Below, one piece after another: positions 1-11,529 of a stretch of 40,446 bases of DNA. The stretch is from NCBI GenBank assembly GCA_945873695.1, contig CAMCDX010000004.1, positions 1-40,446 of the forward strand. The letters are read 5' to 3'. Position numbers and translations under genes: made by a program. This stretch comes from an uncultured Clostridia bacterium (lineage in GTDB: Bacteria; Bacillota; Clostridia; Oscillospirales; Oscillospiraceae). Each line of letters opens with the position of its first letter. Position 1 is the stretch's first letter. The notes under the pieces were generated by a model that saw only the letters and a program-made list of their open reading frames with translations, was not told the DNA's origin and did not search any database.

Positions 1-5
1 TCCCC

Positions 6-54
6 CTGCAAAATGCAACCCAGTTGCTTTAAGCAGTGGTTTTTCGACAAGCTG
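6..54 (+). repeat. 49-bp dispersed repeat, left copy
   Basis: This 49-bp stretch is the exact reverse complement of 40398-40446 at the other end of the window. It contains a small hairpin (GCAAC-CCA-GTTGC) and ends in CGACAAGCTG directly before a terminator hairpin. The right copy sits in the same position and orientation relative to its own terminator. It is probably a multi-copy intergenic element at which the assembly stopped, rather than a terminal repeat of a linear replicon. That reading is inference. Confidence 0.85.
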
Positions 55-55
55 T

Positions 56-92
56 AAGGACGCTCTGCGGATTTCCGCAGAGCGTCCTTTTT
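56..92. terminator. Strong intrinsic terminator
   Basis: A perfect 15-bp stem (56-70 with 75-89, loop ATTT) is followed by a run of T on the plus strand. It would end a transcript entering from the left of the window. Its GGACGC...GCGTCC base is shared with the terminator at the right end of the window. Confidence 0.8.
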
Positions 93-119
93 CCATCCGG
101 AAAAGACTGGCTGTCCGCC

Positions 120-148
120 TTGAAAACGCAGACTGACTATGTTAGAAT
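120..148 (+). promoter_or_regulatory. Promoter of the dhaL operon
   Basis: TTGAAA (120-125) and TAGAAT (143-148) are separated by 17 bp, a good housekeeping sigma-factor promoter. It lies between the upstream terminator and dhaL. An AGGAGG ribosome binding site is at 187-192, 9 bases before the dhaL ATG. Confidence 0.7.
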
Positions 149-201
149 GAATTACAACCCCAAAATTTGTTGATTCTGTCAAAAACAGGAGGCAGCAAAC
201 C

Positions 202-810
202 ATGACAAAAGCAGAATTCGCAGCACGCCTGAAACACGCCTGCGCGGCCGTCACCGCCGCGGAGGCCGAACTGACTGAGATCGACTCGAAATTTGGTGAC
301 GCGGATCACGGCCTGACCATGACCAAGATCGCCGGAGCTATCTCCGCCGCGGTGGATGATTCGGACGGCGGCATCCAGTCCATGCTGGACGACGCCGCCA
401 TGGCCGTCATGTCCCTGAACGGCGGCAGTGCCGTTCCCCTGTGGAACACTTGGCTGGACGGCATGCAGGAGGACGCCCCGGAGGGGGAGGAAATTGGCAT
501 CGACGGCATTAAGGCCATCTTCGCCCGGGCCTTTGAGGAGATCGACGACATGTCCGGCGCCAAGGTGGGGGACAAGACCATGATGGACGCTCTGATCCCC
601 GCCAGCGAGGCCATCGCCGCCTATGAGGGCGACAGCGCGGACGAGCTGTTCGCCGCCGCTGCCAAGGCCGCCGCTCAGGGTGCGGAGAACTCCAAAAACT
701 TCGTATCCAAATTCGGCCGGGCCAAGAGCTACGGCACCAAGACCATCGGCACCCCTGATGCCGGGGCTACCTCCATGTCCTATTTCTTCCAGGGGCTGGC
801 CCAGGCGTAA
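202..810 (+). CDS. dhaL: Dihydroxyacetone kinase-like subunit DhaL (ADP/ATP-binding)
   Basis: 202 aa, close to the usual 210. DhaL binds the nucleotide and phosphorylates the ketose held on DhaK. The three magnesium aspartates are visible as D28, D33 and D35 in DSKFGDADHG. The GDKTMMD block and the C-terminal GRAKSYGTKTIGTPDAGATS block are also typical of the family. The loop that usually reads GGASGPLFGT is here GGSAVPLWNT, so the active-site loop is altered. AGGAGG lies 9 bases before the ATG. It is the first gene of a four-gene operon and precedes dhaK, the reverse of the usual order. No DhaM/PTS partner is present, so an ATP-dependent reaction is likely. The substrate may be dihydroxyacetone or another small ketose. 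Confidence 0.85.
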   Translation: MTKAEFAARLKHACAAVTAAEAELTEIDSKFGDADHGLTMTKIAGAISAAVDDSDGGIQSMLDDAAMAVMSLNGGSAVPLWNTWLDGMQEDAPEGEEIGIDGIKAIFARAFEEIDDMSGAKVGDKTMMDALIPASEAIAAYEGDSADELFAAAAKAAAQGAENSKNFVSKFGRAKSYGTKTIGTPDAGATSMSYFFQGLAQA

Positions 811-877
811 CACTTGTTTTCTTCCCCGAAGCAGTGGGGTTTTGCGGACACTCAAATTTTGACTGGAGGAATGCTGT

Positions 878-1876
878 ATGAAAATGAAGAAGTTTATGAA
901 TGCCCCCGAGACCGTCACCGATGAGGAGCTGACCGGTCTGGGCCTGGCTTATCCTGACATCCTGGACGTGGATGGCCACCTGGTCATCAGCAAGGACCTG
1001 GCCGCCGCCGACCGCGTCACCATCGTTACCTACGGCGGCTCCGGTCATGAACCCGCCCAGGCGGGCTTTGTAGGCAAGGGCATGTTGGATATCCAGGCGG
1101 TGGGCGATATCTTCGCCGCTCCCAACGGCCAGCTGGTGTTCGACGCCATGAAGATGGCCGACAAGGGCCACGGTGTCCTGCTGCTGACGTTGAACTACGC
1201 CGGCGACCAGCTGGCCGGCAAGCAGGCCATGAAGCTGGCCAAGAAGGCCGGTCTCAACGTCCGCCAGGTGGTTACCGGCGAGGAAATCCAGTTCGACCCC
1301 AACGGCGAGGACAACAAGCGTGGCCTGGCCGGCGCGGTGGCCCTGTACCACATCGCCGCCGCTGCCGCCCGGGAGGGCAAGAGCCTGGACGAGGTGGCCG
1401 ACATCGCCCAGCACTACGCCGACAACATGGCTTCCATCACTGTCAAGTCCACCGACGCCACCCACCCCCAGAACGGCATGTCCTTCGGCGACCTGGGCGA
1501 GACCGACCTCATGGAGATCGGCGCCGGCCAGCACGGCGAGGGCGGCGGCGTCCGGGTGCCGATGGCTTCCTCCAAGGAGACCGTAGCCACTGTGGCGGAG
1601 GCCCTGTGCAAGAACCTGGACCTGAAGGCGGGGGACAAGGCCTTCGTCATGATCAACGGCTGCGGTGCCACCACCATGATGGAGATGCTGGTGCTGTTCA
1701 AGGACACCGTGGAGTTCCTGAAGGCCAAGGGCGTGGAGGTCGTGGCCAGCATGGTGGGCGAGATCCTCACCGTACAGGAGGCCGCCGGCTTCCAGATGAA
1801 CATCGCCAAGTGGGACGACGAGACGCTCCGCCTGTGGAACACGCCCTGCCACACCCCCGCGTACAGTAAGGAGTAA
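878..1876 (+). CDS. dhaK: Dihydroxyacetone kinase-like subunit DhaK (substrate-binding)
   Basis: 332 aa, the full length of the family. DhaK binds its ketose covalently through a histidine as a hemiaminal. The key residues are visible: H57 in YGGSGHEPA, D110 in NYAGDQ, and the covalent H219 in GAGQHGEGGG. A GGAGG site lies just upstream, 68 bases after dhaL. Together with DhaL it should form the kinase. The stop is 5 bases before the next gene, which encodes an LsrF-type aldolase. The substrate could therefore be a larger deoxyketose such as an autoinducer-2-type pentanedione or erythrulose rather than dihydroxyacetone itself. The kinase call is firm; the substrate is open. Confidence 0.88.
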   Translation: MKMKKFMNAPETVTDEELTGLGLAYPDILDVDGHLVISKDLAAADRVTIVTYGGSGHEPAQAGFVGKGMLDIQAVGDIFAAPNGQLVFDAMKMADKGHGVLLLTLNYAGDQLAGKQAMKLAKKAGLNVRQVVTGEEIQFDPNGEDNKRGLAGAVALYHIAAAAAREGKSLDEVADIAQHYADNMASITVKSTDATHPQNGMSFGDLGETDLMEIGAGQHGEGGGVRVPMASSKETVATVAEALCKNLDLKAGDKAFVMINGCGATTMMEMLVLFKDTVEFLKAKGVEVVASMVGEILTVQEAAGFQMNIAKWDDETLRLWNTPCHTPAYSKE

Positions 1877-1881
1877 CGGCT

Positions 1882-2769
1882 ATGGCAGACGCAATCGGAA
1901 ACAAGGCCGCAAAGGACTACCACCTGGACGTGCCTGCCCCCGAGCAGGGCTTTTTCGCCAAGGGATTGGGCCACGGCGACTGGGGCACCAAGAACCGTCT
2001 CTCCCGGCTGTTCAACCCCAAGAGCGGCAACACCGTCATGCTGGCCTTTGACCACGGCTACATCATGGGCTCTACCGCGGGCCTGGAGCGTATGGACGTG
2101 ACCATCGCCCCCCTGTGCCAGTACGCCGACGTGCTGATGGGCACCCGGGGTGCCATCCGCTCCTGCATCCCCCCTACGGTTCATAATGCCATCTGCCTGC
2201 GGGCCACTCACGACGCCAGCGTCCTCATCGACGACATGAGTACCGGCAACGGCATCGGCGCTGACATAGAGGCCGCCATCCGCATGAACGCCTCCGCCGT
2301 GGCCATGCAGTGCTTCATCGGCGGCGCCGGTGAGGCCCAGTCTCTGGAGACCCTCTGCCGGGCGGTGGACGCCGGAGAGCGGTACGGCATCCCCGTTCTG
2401 GGCGTCACCGCCGTGGGCAAGGAGATGGCCCGCACCACCCAGTATTTCCTGCTGGCTACCCGCATCCTGGCGGAGCTGGGTGCCTCCTTCGTCAAGACCT
2501 ACTACTGCGACGACTTTGAGAAGGTTGTCGCCGCCTGTCCCGTGCCCATCGTCATCGCCGGAGGCAAGAAGCTTCCGGAGGACGAGGCCCTGACCATGGC
2601 CTACCGGGCCATCTCCGACGGCGCCCGGGGCGTGGACATGGGCCGCAACATCTTCCAGAGCGAGCACCCCGCCGCCATGTGCCAGGCGGTGGCCAAGATC
2701 GTGCACGAGAAGTTCACCGACAAGGAGGCTTATCAGTTCTATCAGGAGCTGGCTTCCAAACAACAATGA
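1882..2769 (+). CDS. LsrF-like 3-hydroxy-5-phosphonooxypentane-2,4-dione thiolase / class I aldolase
   Basis: 295 aa, matching the length and flow of enterobacterial LsrF, which transfers the acetyl group of phosphorylated autoinducer-2 product to CoA and releases dihydroxyacetone phosphate. Landmarks are DWGTKNRLSRLFNPKSGNTV, MLAFDHGY, the Schiff-base lysine K205 in FVKTYYCDD, and the phosphate-binding blocks PIVIAGGKKLP and GVDMGRNIFQS. The family also holds archaeal-type fructose-bisphosphate aldolases, so another phosphoketose is possible. It begins 5 bases after dhaK and is surely co-transcribed. No lsrK, lsrG or lsr transporter gene is in the window. The LsrF-like call rests on recalled similarity over the whole length. 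Confidence 0.85.
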   Translation: MADAIGNKAAKDYHLDVPAPEQGFFAKGLGHGDWGTKNRLSRLFNPKSGNTVMLAFDHGYIMGSTAGLERMDVTIAPLCQYADVLMGTRGAIRSCIPPTVHNAICLRATHDASVLIDDMSTGNGIGADIEAAIRMNASAVAMQCFIGGAGEAQSLETLCRAVDAGERYGIPVLGVTAVGKEMARTTQYFLLATRILAELGASFVKTYYCDDFEKVVAACPVPIVIAGGKKLPEDEALTMAYRAISDGARGVDMGRNIFQSEHPAAMCQAVAKIVHEKFTDKEAYQFYQELASKQQ

Positions 2770-2784
2770 CAGGAGGATTTCCTC

Positions 2785-3108
2785 ATGGCAGCTGCATACA
2801 TGCACATCGGCATCCCCGTTCTCAACAAGAAGCCCAACATGGTCTACAACGAGTGGGGCAAGTTCTGGGTGAATGAAAGCGTGGACGCCTACGATTATAA
2901 GATCGAATACCTGAAATTCGAGGAGGGCACCCGCTTCCCGGAGATCCTCTCCAAGCAGCCCCATGTGGCCTACAAGGTGGACGACATGGGCCCCTACATC
3001 GCCCAGGCCCAGCAGGTCATCTTCGGGCCGGAGGTGCTGAGCGATACCGTCCGGCTGGCCTTTGTCATCCAGGATGACGCCATCATCGAGCTTTACGAGG
3101 AAAAATAA
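2785..3108 (+). CDS. Small single-domain VOC-like protein (possible isomerase)
   Basis: 107 aa and not a recognised named family. The layout suggests one vicinal-oxygen-chelate (glyoxalase-fold) domain: HIGIPV at the start (H7), PHVAYKVDDM in the middle (H60) and IELYEE at the end (E102). This is the usual H/H/E spacing of metal ligands. AGGAGG lies about 10 bases before the ATG, and the gene is 15 bases after the aldolase. It is the last gene before a strong terminator. In the enterobacterial Lsr pathway an isomerase (LsrG, a different fold) acts between the kinase and LsrF. By position this protein is a candidate for such a step. That role is inference. Confidence 0.65.
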   Translation: MAAAYMHIGIPVLNKKPNMVYNEWGKFWVNESVDAYDYKIEYLKFEEGTRFPEILSKQPHVAYKVDDMGPYIAQAQQVIFGPEVLSDTVRLAFVIQDDAIIELYEEK

Positions 3109-3124
3109 GGCGCTTTCAAATCAT

Positions 3125-3162
3125 AAAAAGATCTCCGGCCCCAGGGGGCCGGAGATCTTTTT
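3125..3162. terminator. Bidirectional terminator between convergent genes
   Basis: A long GC-rich stem (AAAGATCTCCGGCCCC pairing with GGGGCCGGAGATCTTT) is flanked by A and T runs. It closes the dhaL operon on the plus strand and the membrane protein gene on the minus strand. Confidence 0.85.
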
Positions 3163-3169
3163 CATATCA

Positions 3170-3721
3170 TCATACATCGTCCTTGATACCCACGCGCAGG
3201 TAAAAGCGGTGCATAAAGCCGAAGGTGAAGCCGCCGGGCAGCATCCCGTTCACGAACAAGGCCGCCAGCACACCGATGCCGGTATCCAAAATCCGCCCCA
3301 GCGCATAGGAGATATACGTATCCACAGGCGTGTTGAACAGGATGATGCACAGTACCACGCCGCCGGGCTGCACGCCGCCCACCCAGATATACTGGCAGAC
3401 CACGATCAAGATCACCACGCCGACGAAGGTCAACGGGATCAAAAACCAGCGGTTGCTTCCGTCCGGGAACAGGAACACGTAAAAGGCGAACAGGCCCATG
3501 CCGATAAAGCCTCCCACCAGCGTGCCGAAAAAGCGGTTGCCGCCGTGGAGCTTGCTCATGCCGTAGTCGCTGCCCATGCCGAAGATGGCACCGATGCAGG
3601 CGAAGGCGGGGCTGCGGTCAAAAAAATAATAGACCAGAGCGCACAAGGTAGCCGCCAGGGCGGTCTTGATGTTCCGCATACCTATCCTGGGTCGCTGGAT
3701 CGGTTTGCTCTTGTTCTCCAT
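3170..3721 (-). CDS. FUSC / aromatic acid exporter-like membrane protein
   Basis: 183 aa from the chosen start. The first ATG of the frame is at 3742, but a clear AGGAGAG site lies between it and the ATG at 3721, so translation should begin at MENKSK. The protein has about four hydrophobic segments. The opening RIGMRNIKTALAATLCALVYY and the internal GNRFFGTLVGGFIG recall the N-terminal membrane half of FUSC/ArAE (aromatic acid exporter) proteins. The soluble C-terminal half of longer members is missing, which is normal for short versions. It stands alone with its own promoter and terminator. The transported substrate, if any, is unknown. Confidence 0.6.
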   Translation of the reverse strand: MENKSKPIQRPRIGMRNIKTALAATLCALVYYFFDRSPAFACIGAIFGMGSDYGMSKLHGGNRFFGTLVGGFIGMGLFAFYVFLFPDGSNRWFLIPLTFVGVVILIVVCQYIWVGGVQPGGVVLCIILFNTPVDTYISYALGRILDTGIGVLAALFVNGMLPGGFTFGFMHRFYLRVGIKDDV

Positions 3722-3784
3722 GATAGATCTCTCCTGTTTCATCGGTAGCGGCCCAAAGCGGCCGCCTGTTAAAATCCTGTAAAA

Positions 3785-3813
3785 ATTTTAACATAAGGAA
3801 ATCCGCGTGAAAA
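3785..3813 (-). promoter_or_regulatory. Promoter of the FUSC-like gene
   Basis: On the minus strand TTTTCA (3813-3808) and TAAAAT (3790-3785) are separated by 17 bp. This lies about 65 bases upstream of the start at 3721. Confidence 0.5.
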
Positions 3814-3850
3814 GTCATTTCCGCAAATTTTGCGAATTTTCTGCTATAAG

Positions 3851-3882
3851 AACACTCCGGCAGCAATGCCGCCGGAGTGTTT
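3851..3882 (-). terminator. Hairpin after carB-dapF
   Basis: Arms AACACTCCGGC and GCCGGAGTGTT form an 11-bp stem just past the stop of the carB-dapF gene. The following minus-strand bases (TCTTAT) are only weakly T-rich, so termination strength is uncertain. Confidence 0.5.
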
Positions 3883-3888
3883 TGACGC

Positions 3889-7925
<4,037 letters not shown>

Positions 7926-7926
<1 letters not shown>

Positions 7927-8990
7927 TACCGGTCACCACCTTTCATGAGCTCCACAAATCTGTCGAAGAGGAAGGACGTGTCCTTCGGCCCGGTGCAGGC
8001 CTCGGGATGGAACTGCACAGTAAAGGCCTTCAAGTCGGGGTAGTCGATGCCCTCGCAGGTGCCGTCGTTGGCGTTGGCAAAGGAGATCTTTCCCACCTTC
8101 ACGGAATCGCTGTCCACGGCGTAGCCGTGGTTCTGGCTGGTGATGTAGGTGCGGACGCCATTCACGTCCCGGACCGGCTGGTTCACGCCCCGGTGGCCGT
8201 ATTTCAGCTTGTAGGTCTGTCCGCCCACCGCCAGGGCCGTCAGCTGGTGACCCAGGCAGATGCCGAACATGGGGACCTTGCCCAGGAGCTTTTTGATCTG
8301 CTGGATCTGATAGACGTTCTCCGCCGGGTCGCCGGGACCGTTGGACAGCATGACGCCGTCCGGGGCCGACGCCAGGATGTCCTCGGCAGAGGTGGCGGCG
8401 GGCCGAACGGTGACGGTGCAGCCCCGCTTCTGAAGCTCCCGGATGATGTTGGTTTTGGCGCCGTAGTCCAGGAGGTCGACCTTAAACCGCTCCTCCCCCA
8501 CCGCCGGATAGACGGCAGGTTCCCTGCAGGTGACGGCCTCTACCACGCCGGTGACGGCGTAAGTGGCCACCGGCGTCAGGTCGGCGGGCACCTCATCGCA
8601 GATCGCGGCGTTCATGACACCGTGTTCCCGGATGATGCGGGTCAGCTCCCGGGTGTCCACGCCGTACAGGCCCGGCACGTTCTGCTCTTTCAGGAAGGTG
8701 TCCAGGTCGCAGTCAGTACGGAAGTTGGAGGGCGCGTCGCACCACTCCCGGACTACGTAGCCCTTCACGTGGCAGCCGCCCTCAAAGTCCTCCCGTATGA
8801 TACCGTAATTGCCGATGAGGGGGTAGGTCTGCATCACGATCTGACCGGCGTAGCTGGGGTCGGTCAGTGTTTCGATGTAGCCGCACATGCCGGTGGTGAA
8901 CACCAGTTCCCCTACGGTGTCCCCCGTGCCGCCGAACTGGATGCCCTCGAACACCCGGCCGTCCTGCAGCACCAAAAATCCCTTTTTCAT
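7926..8990 (-). CDS. carA: Carbamoyl-phosphate synthase small chain (glutaminase)
   Basis: 354 aa, full length. CarA hydrolyses glutamine and passes ammonia through a tunnel to CarB to make carbamoyl phosphate for arginine and pyrimidines. The N-terminal CarA domain (ETLTDPSYAGQIV) is followed by a class I glutamine amidotransferase domain. The nucleophile cysteine is in FGICLGHQLTALA and the oxyanion block is in MLSNGPGDP. A GGAGG site precedes the ATG. It is the first gene of the carA-carB/dapF operon. No arginine or pyrimidine genes are adjacent, so the pathway it mainly serves cannot be told from context. Confidence 0.96.
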
Positions 8991-9042
8991 GGTTTCCTCC
9001 CATTTCAGACCGCAGTCCGTCGATTTTACCGTATTTTATGAC

Positions 9043-9071
9043 ATTATGATGTTTTTTCACCCAACAGTCAA
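9043..9071 (-). promoter_or_regulatory. Promoter of carA
   Basis: On the minus strand TTGACT (9071-9066) and CATAAT (9048-9043) are 17 bp apart. The start of transcription would fall near 9036, giving a leader of about 45 bases. That is too short for a classical pyrimidine attenuator, and none is seen. Confidence 0.6.
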
Positions 9072-9184
9072 TTCCTTCCGCCCCATTTTGCAGGTAGAGT
9101 TTTTGGCCGGAAAGGTAATACTTTTTGTGCATTTTCGCAAAGGTGGACCTATTTCGTCATTTTTTGCTGGTTTTGGCGTTCCGG

Positions 9185-9213
9185 TTGCAAGAGGCTGGGG
9201 TTTTGTCTATAAT
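9185..9213 (+). promoter_or_regulatory. Promoter of the PAS protein gene
   Basis: TTGCAA (9185-9190), a 17-bp spacer and a perfect TATAAT (9208-9213), followed by AAGGGGAGG (9228-9236) and the ATG at 9244. It is divergent from the carA promoter. The bases between the two promoters show no further structure. Confidence 0.7.
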
Positions 9214-9243
9214 GGTGTCATCATTCCAAGGGGAGGTCCCGCC

Positions 9244-11517
9244 ATGGCCAAGCATCTGGACAAGTTCACAAAACCCTTCCAGGACAGCCGCATCCCCTTT
9301 CTGCTGACGGAGGTCATCACCAACGGCGCCGGGGAGATGGTGGATATCGTGTTCCGCTATCTCAACTCGCCTGCCGCCGCCCTGCTGAACAGCTCGGCCG
9401 AGAGCCTCCGAAACCAGCGGTTCACCCGCCTGTTCCCGGCGGAGCGGCTGGTCCAGTTCGCCCCGCTGCACACGGTGGCCTTCTCCGGCTCCGCCGCCTC
9501 CTTCCTCTATGCCACGCCTCTGGGCCAGGAGCTGACCGTCACCTGCTACCAGCCCATGTACGGCATGGCAGCCTGCATCCTGGAGTCCCGGCGCGGCGCC
9601 CCCCGGGACCCCGGCGAAATGCTGGCGGAGACCCTGCCCGGCGCGGTGGCGGTGCTGGAGCTGAGCCGGGAGGGCGTCCGCTGCCTGTCCTTCAACCAGC
9701 ACCTGTGTGACCTGTCCCACCGAAGCCGGCGGGAGCTGCTGGACCTGGCCGCCGGAGACTTCTCCGTCCTGGTGGAACCCGCGGACTGGCCCGGCCTGCT
9801 GCAGGAGCTGCTGGACGCCGCCCGGGACGGCCGGGGCATTGACTGGGAATTCCGTCTGTGCCGCAAGGACGGCGCCGCCCTGTGGGTGAACCTGCGCGCC
9901 TCTATCGTGTCCTCCCGGACAGGCGTCACCTCATTTTACGCCATGCTGCTGGATATCGACCAGCGGCGGCGGGTCCTGGAGCAGCTCCGGTCCGCTGACT
10001 CCCGGCTGGAGACCGCTCAGGCCCAGATTCAGCAGCTGTTCCGCTGCCTGCCCGGCGGCTACGCCCTGTTCCAGACCTCCGGCGGCGAAAAGCCGCCGGA
10101 GCCGCTGTACCTCAGCCAGGGCCTTGCCGACCTGCTGGGATACACGGAAGCGGATCTCCGGGAGCAGGTCAGCGACGACCTCTTCCGCCAAGTAATGCCG
10201 GAGGACCGGGAGCGCCTGGCGGCGGCCGCCGCCCAGGCCCGCTCCACCGGGTGCCTGGCTCCCCAGCTATGCCGGATCCAAAGCCGGGACGGCAGCCTGC
10301 TGTGGCTGGGGGTGGAGGGTGTCTGGCTGCCCCGTGAGACCGGCGGTCTCCTCTACGTATCCTTTATTGACAGGACCCGGGAGCAGAAACTGGAGACAAG
10401 GACGCGGGTCCAGGGCCAGCTCCGGGACCTGCTGCTGGACCACTCCCGGACTATTATTCTGGATTATGATCCCTCTTCAGGTGCCGCTCACGTGGAGCGG
10501 TACGACGCCGCCGGCCACCGCTTTTCCCAGGACATCCCCGGGTATCTGGAGCACATAAAAGCCGCCGGGACTATCCACCCTGATGACCGCCATTTCCTTA
10601 CCGCCGTTCTCCGACGGGCCTCTGCCCGGCCCATCTCCGAAACGCTGGAGTACCGGGGCGATTACGACGGCCAGGGCTGGCGGTGGTACCGGGCCTCCTG
10701 GGCCAGCCTGTTCGATGAGCGGGGAGACGTGTACCGCCTGGTAGCCAAGGCGGAGGACATTACCCAGCAAAGGGCCGCCCAGGAGCGGTTCCGGGAGCTG
10801 ATTGCACGCTACCGCAAGGGCGCGAAGACCGCTTTGGCCTCCGCCCGGCTGGACCTGACCGCGAACCGTATCCTGGACATCAAAAGCCCGGACCGTCACC
10901 TGACCCAGGTGTTGTTCGGCAACACCGCCGAGGCCTGCCTCCGCCACCTGGGAAGCGGCATTCCCAACGGGGATCAGCGGGACCAGTTCCAGCGGCAGTT
11001 CACCCCGGAGGCCCTGGCAGACGCCTTCCGCCAGGGAAACGCCCACTTTGGTCTGGAGCACCGGCTGGCCCTGGACGGCGGCGCGGTACTGTGGGTCCGG
11101 TCCATGCTGGAGCTGGCGGAAAATCCCGAAACCCGCCATCTGGAAGTCTTTCTCCGGGTGGCGAACGTGGACGGCACCCACCGGCAGACCCAGGTTCTGA
11201 GCCTGCTGGCGGCGGATTGCGAGTTCGTGCTGACGGTGGATGCCGCCACCGGCTTCTGCCGTTTATATGGTGACCGGCCACCCCTGCCCGACCGCACCAC
11301 TTATCGGGCCCTGGCGGCAGCATACATCCAGGCCCAGGCCCCCTCCCACCAGCGGACCGCCCTAAGAAAGGCCGCCCGGCTGGACACGGTGCTGGCAGCC
11401 CTGGAAAATGGAAGTGACTACCGCCTCCCCCTCCCCGGTGATCCCCGGGGGCGGGCGGTCCGCTGGCGCTGGCTGGACCGGGAGGACGGTGTGGTACTGG
11501 TAACGCTGGAAGCGTAA
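9244..11517 (+). CDS. Multi-PAS domain sensory protein without a recognised output domain
   Basis: 757 aa from the ATG that follows AAGGGGAGG. A longer frame upstream lacks a ribosome site and covers the promoter. The protein is soluble, with no membrane segments. At least three PAS-like repeats are visible: about 140-240 (CLSFNQHLCDLSHRSRREL, then FYAMLLDIDQRRR), about 260-390 (LADLLGYTEADLREQ, then YVSFIDRTREQK), and about 400-530 (IHPDDRHF, then AKAEDITQQRAAQERF). A less clear repeat follows to the end. The ITQQRAAQ-type linkers are what normally precede a GGDEF or kinase domain, but the protein ends without one. The next gene, an ATPase, starts 12 bases later and may be its partner. The signal sensed is unknown. 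Confidence 0.75.
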   Translation: MAKHLDKFTKPFQDSRIPFLLTEVITNGAGEMVDIVFRYLNSPAAALLNSSAESLRNQRFTRLFPAERLVQFAPLHTVAFSGSAASFLYATPLGQELTVTCYQPMYGMAACILESRRGAPRDPGEMLAETLPGAVAVLELSREGVRCLSFNQHLCDLSHRSRRELLDLAAGDFSVLVEPADWPGLLQELLDAARDGRGIDWEFRLCRKDGAALWVNLRASIVSSRTGVTSFYAMLLDIDQRRRVLEQLRSADSRLETAQAQIQQLFRCLPGGYALFQTSGGEKPPEPLYLSQGLADLLGYTEADLREQVSDDLFRQVMPEDRERLAAAAAQARSTGCLAPQLCRIQSRDGSLLWLGVEGVWLPRETGGLLYVSFIDRTREQKLETRTRVQGQLRDLLLDHSRTIILDYDPSSGAAHVERYDAAGHRFSQDIPGYLEHIKAAGTIHPDDRHFLTAVLRRASARPISETLEYRGDYDGQGWRWYRASWASLFDERGDVYRLVAKAEDITQQRAAQERFRELIARYRKGAKTALASARLDLTANRILDIKSPDRHLTQVLFGNTAEACLRHLGSGIPNGDQRDQFQRQFTPEALADAFRQGNAHFGLEHRLALDGGAVLWVRSMLELAENPETRHLEVFLRVANVDGTHRQTQVLSLLAADCEFVLTVDAATGFCRLYGDRPPLPDRTTYRALAAAYIQAQAPSHQRTALRKAARLDTVLAALENGSDYRLPLPGDPRGRAVRWRWLDREDGVVLVTLEA

Positions 11518-11529
11518 GGAGGGGCACCC

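Noticed and set aside
1414-2964. 516-aa minus-strand open frame across the ketose operon
   Set aside because: Shadow of dhaK and the aldolase gene on the other strand.
9001-9040. Pyrimidine attenuator or PyrR site before carA
   Set aside because: The leader is only about 45 bases and holds no hairpin with a T-run.
8887-9243. Longer N-terminus for the PAS protein
   Set aside because: It covers the carA start, both promoters and the ribosome site of the true ATG at 9244.
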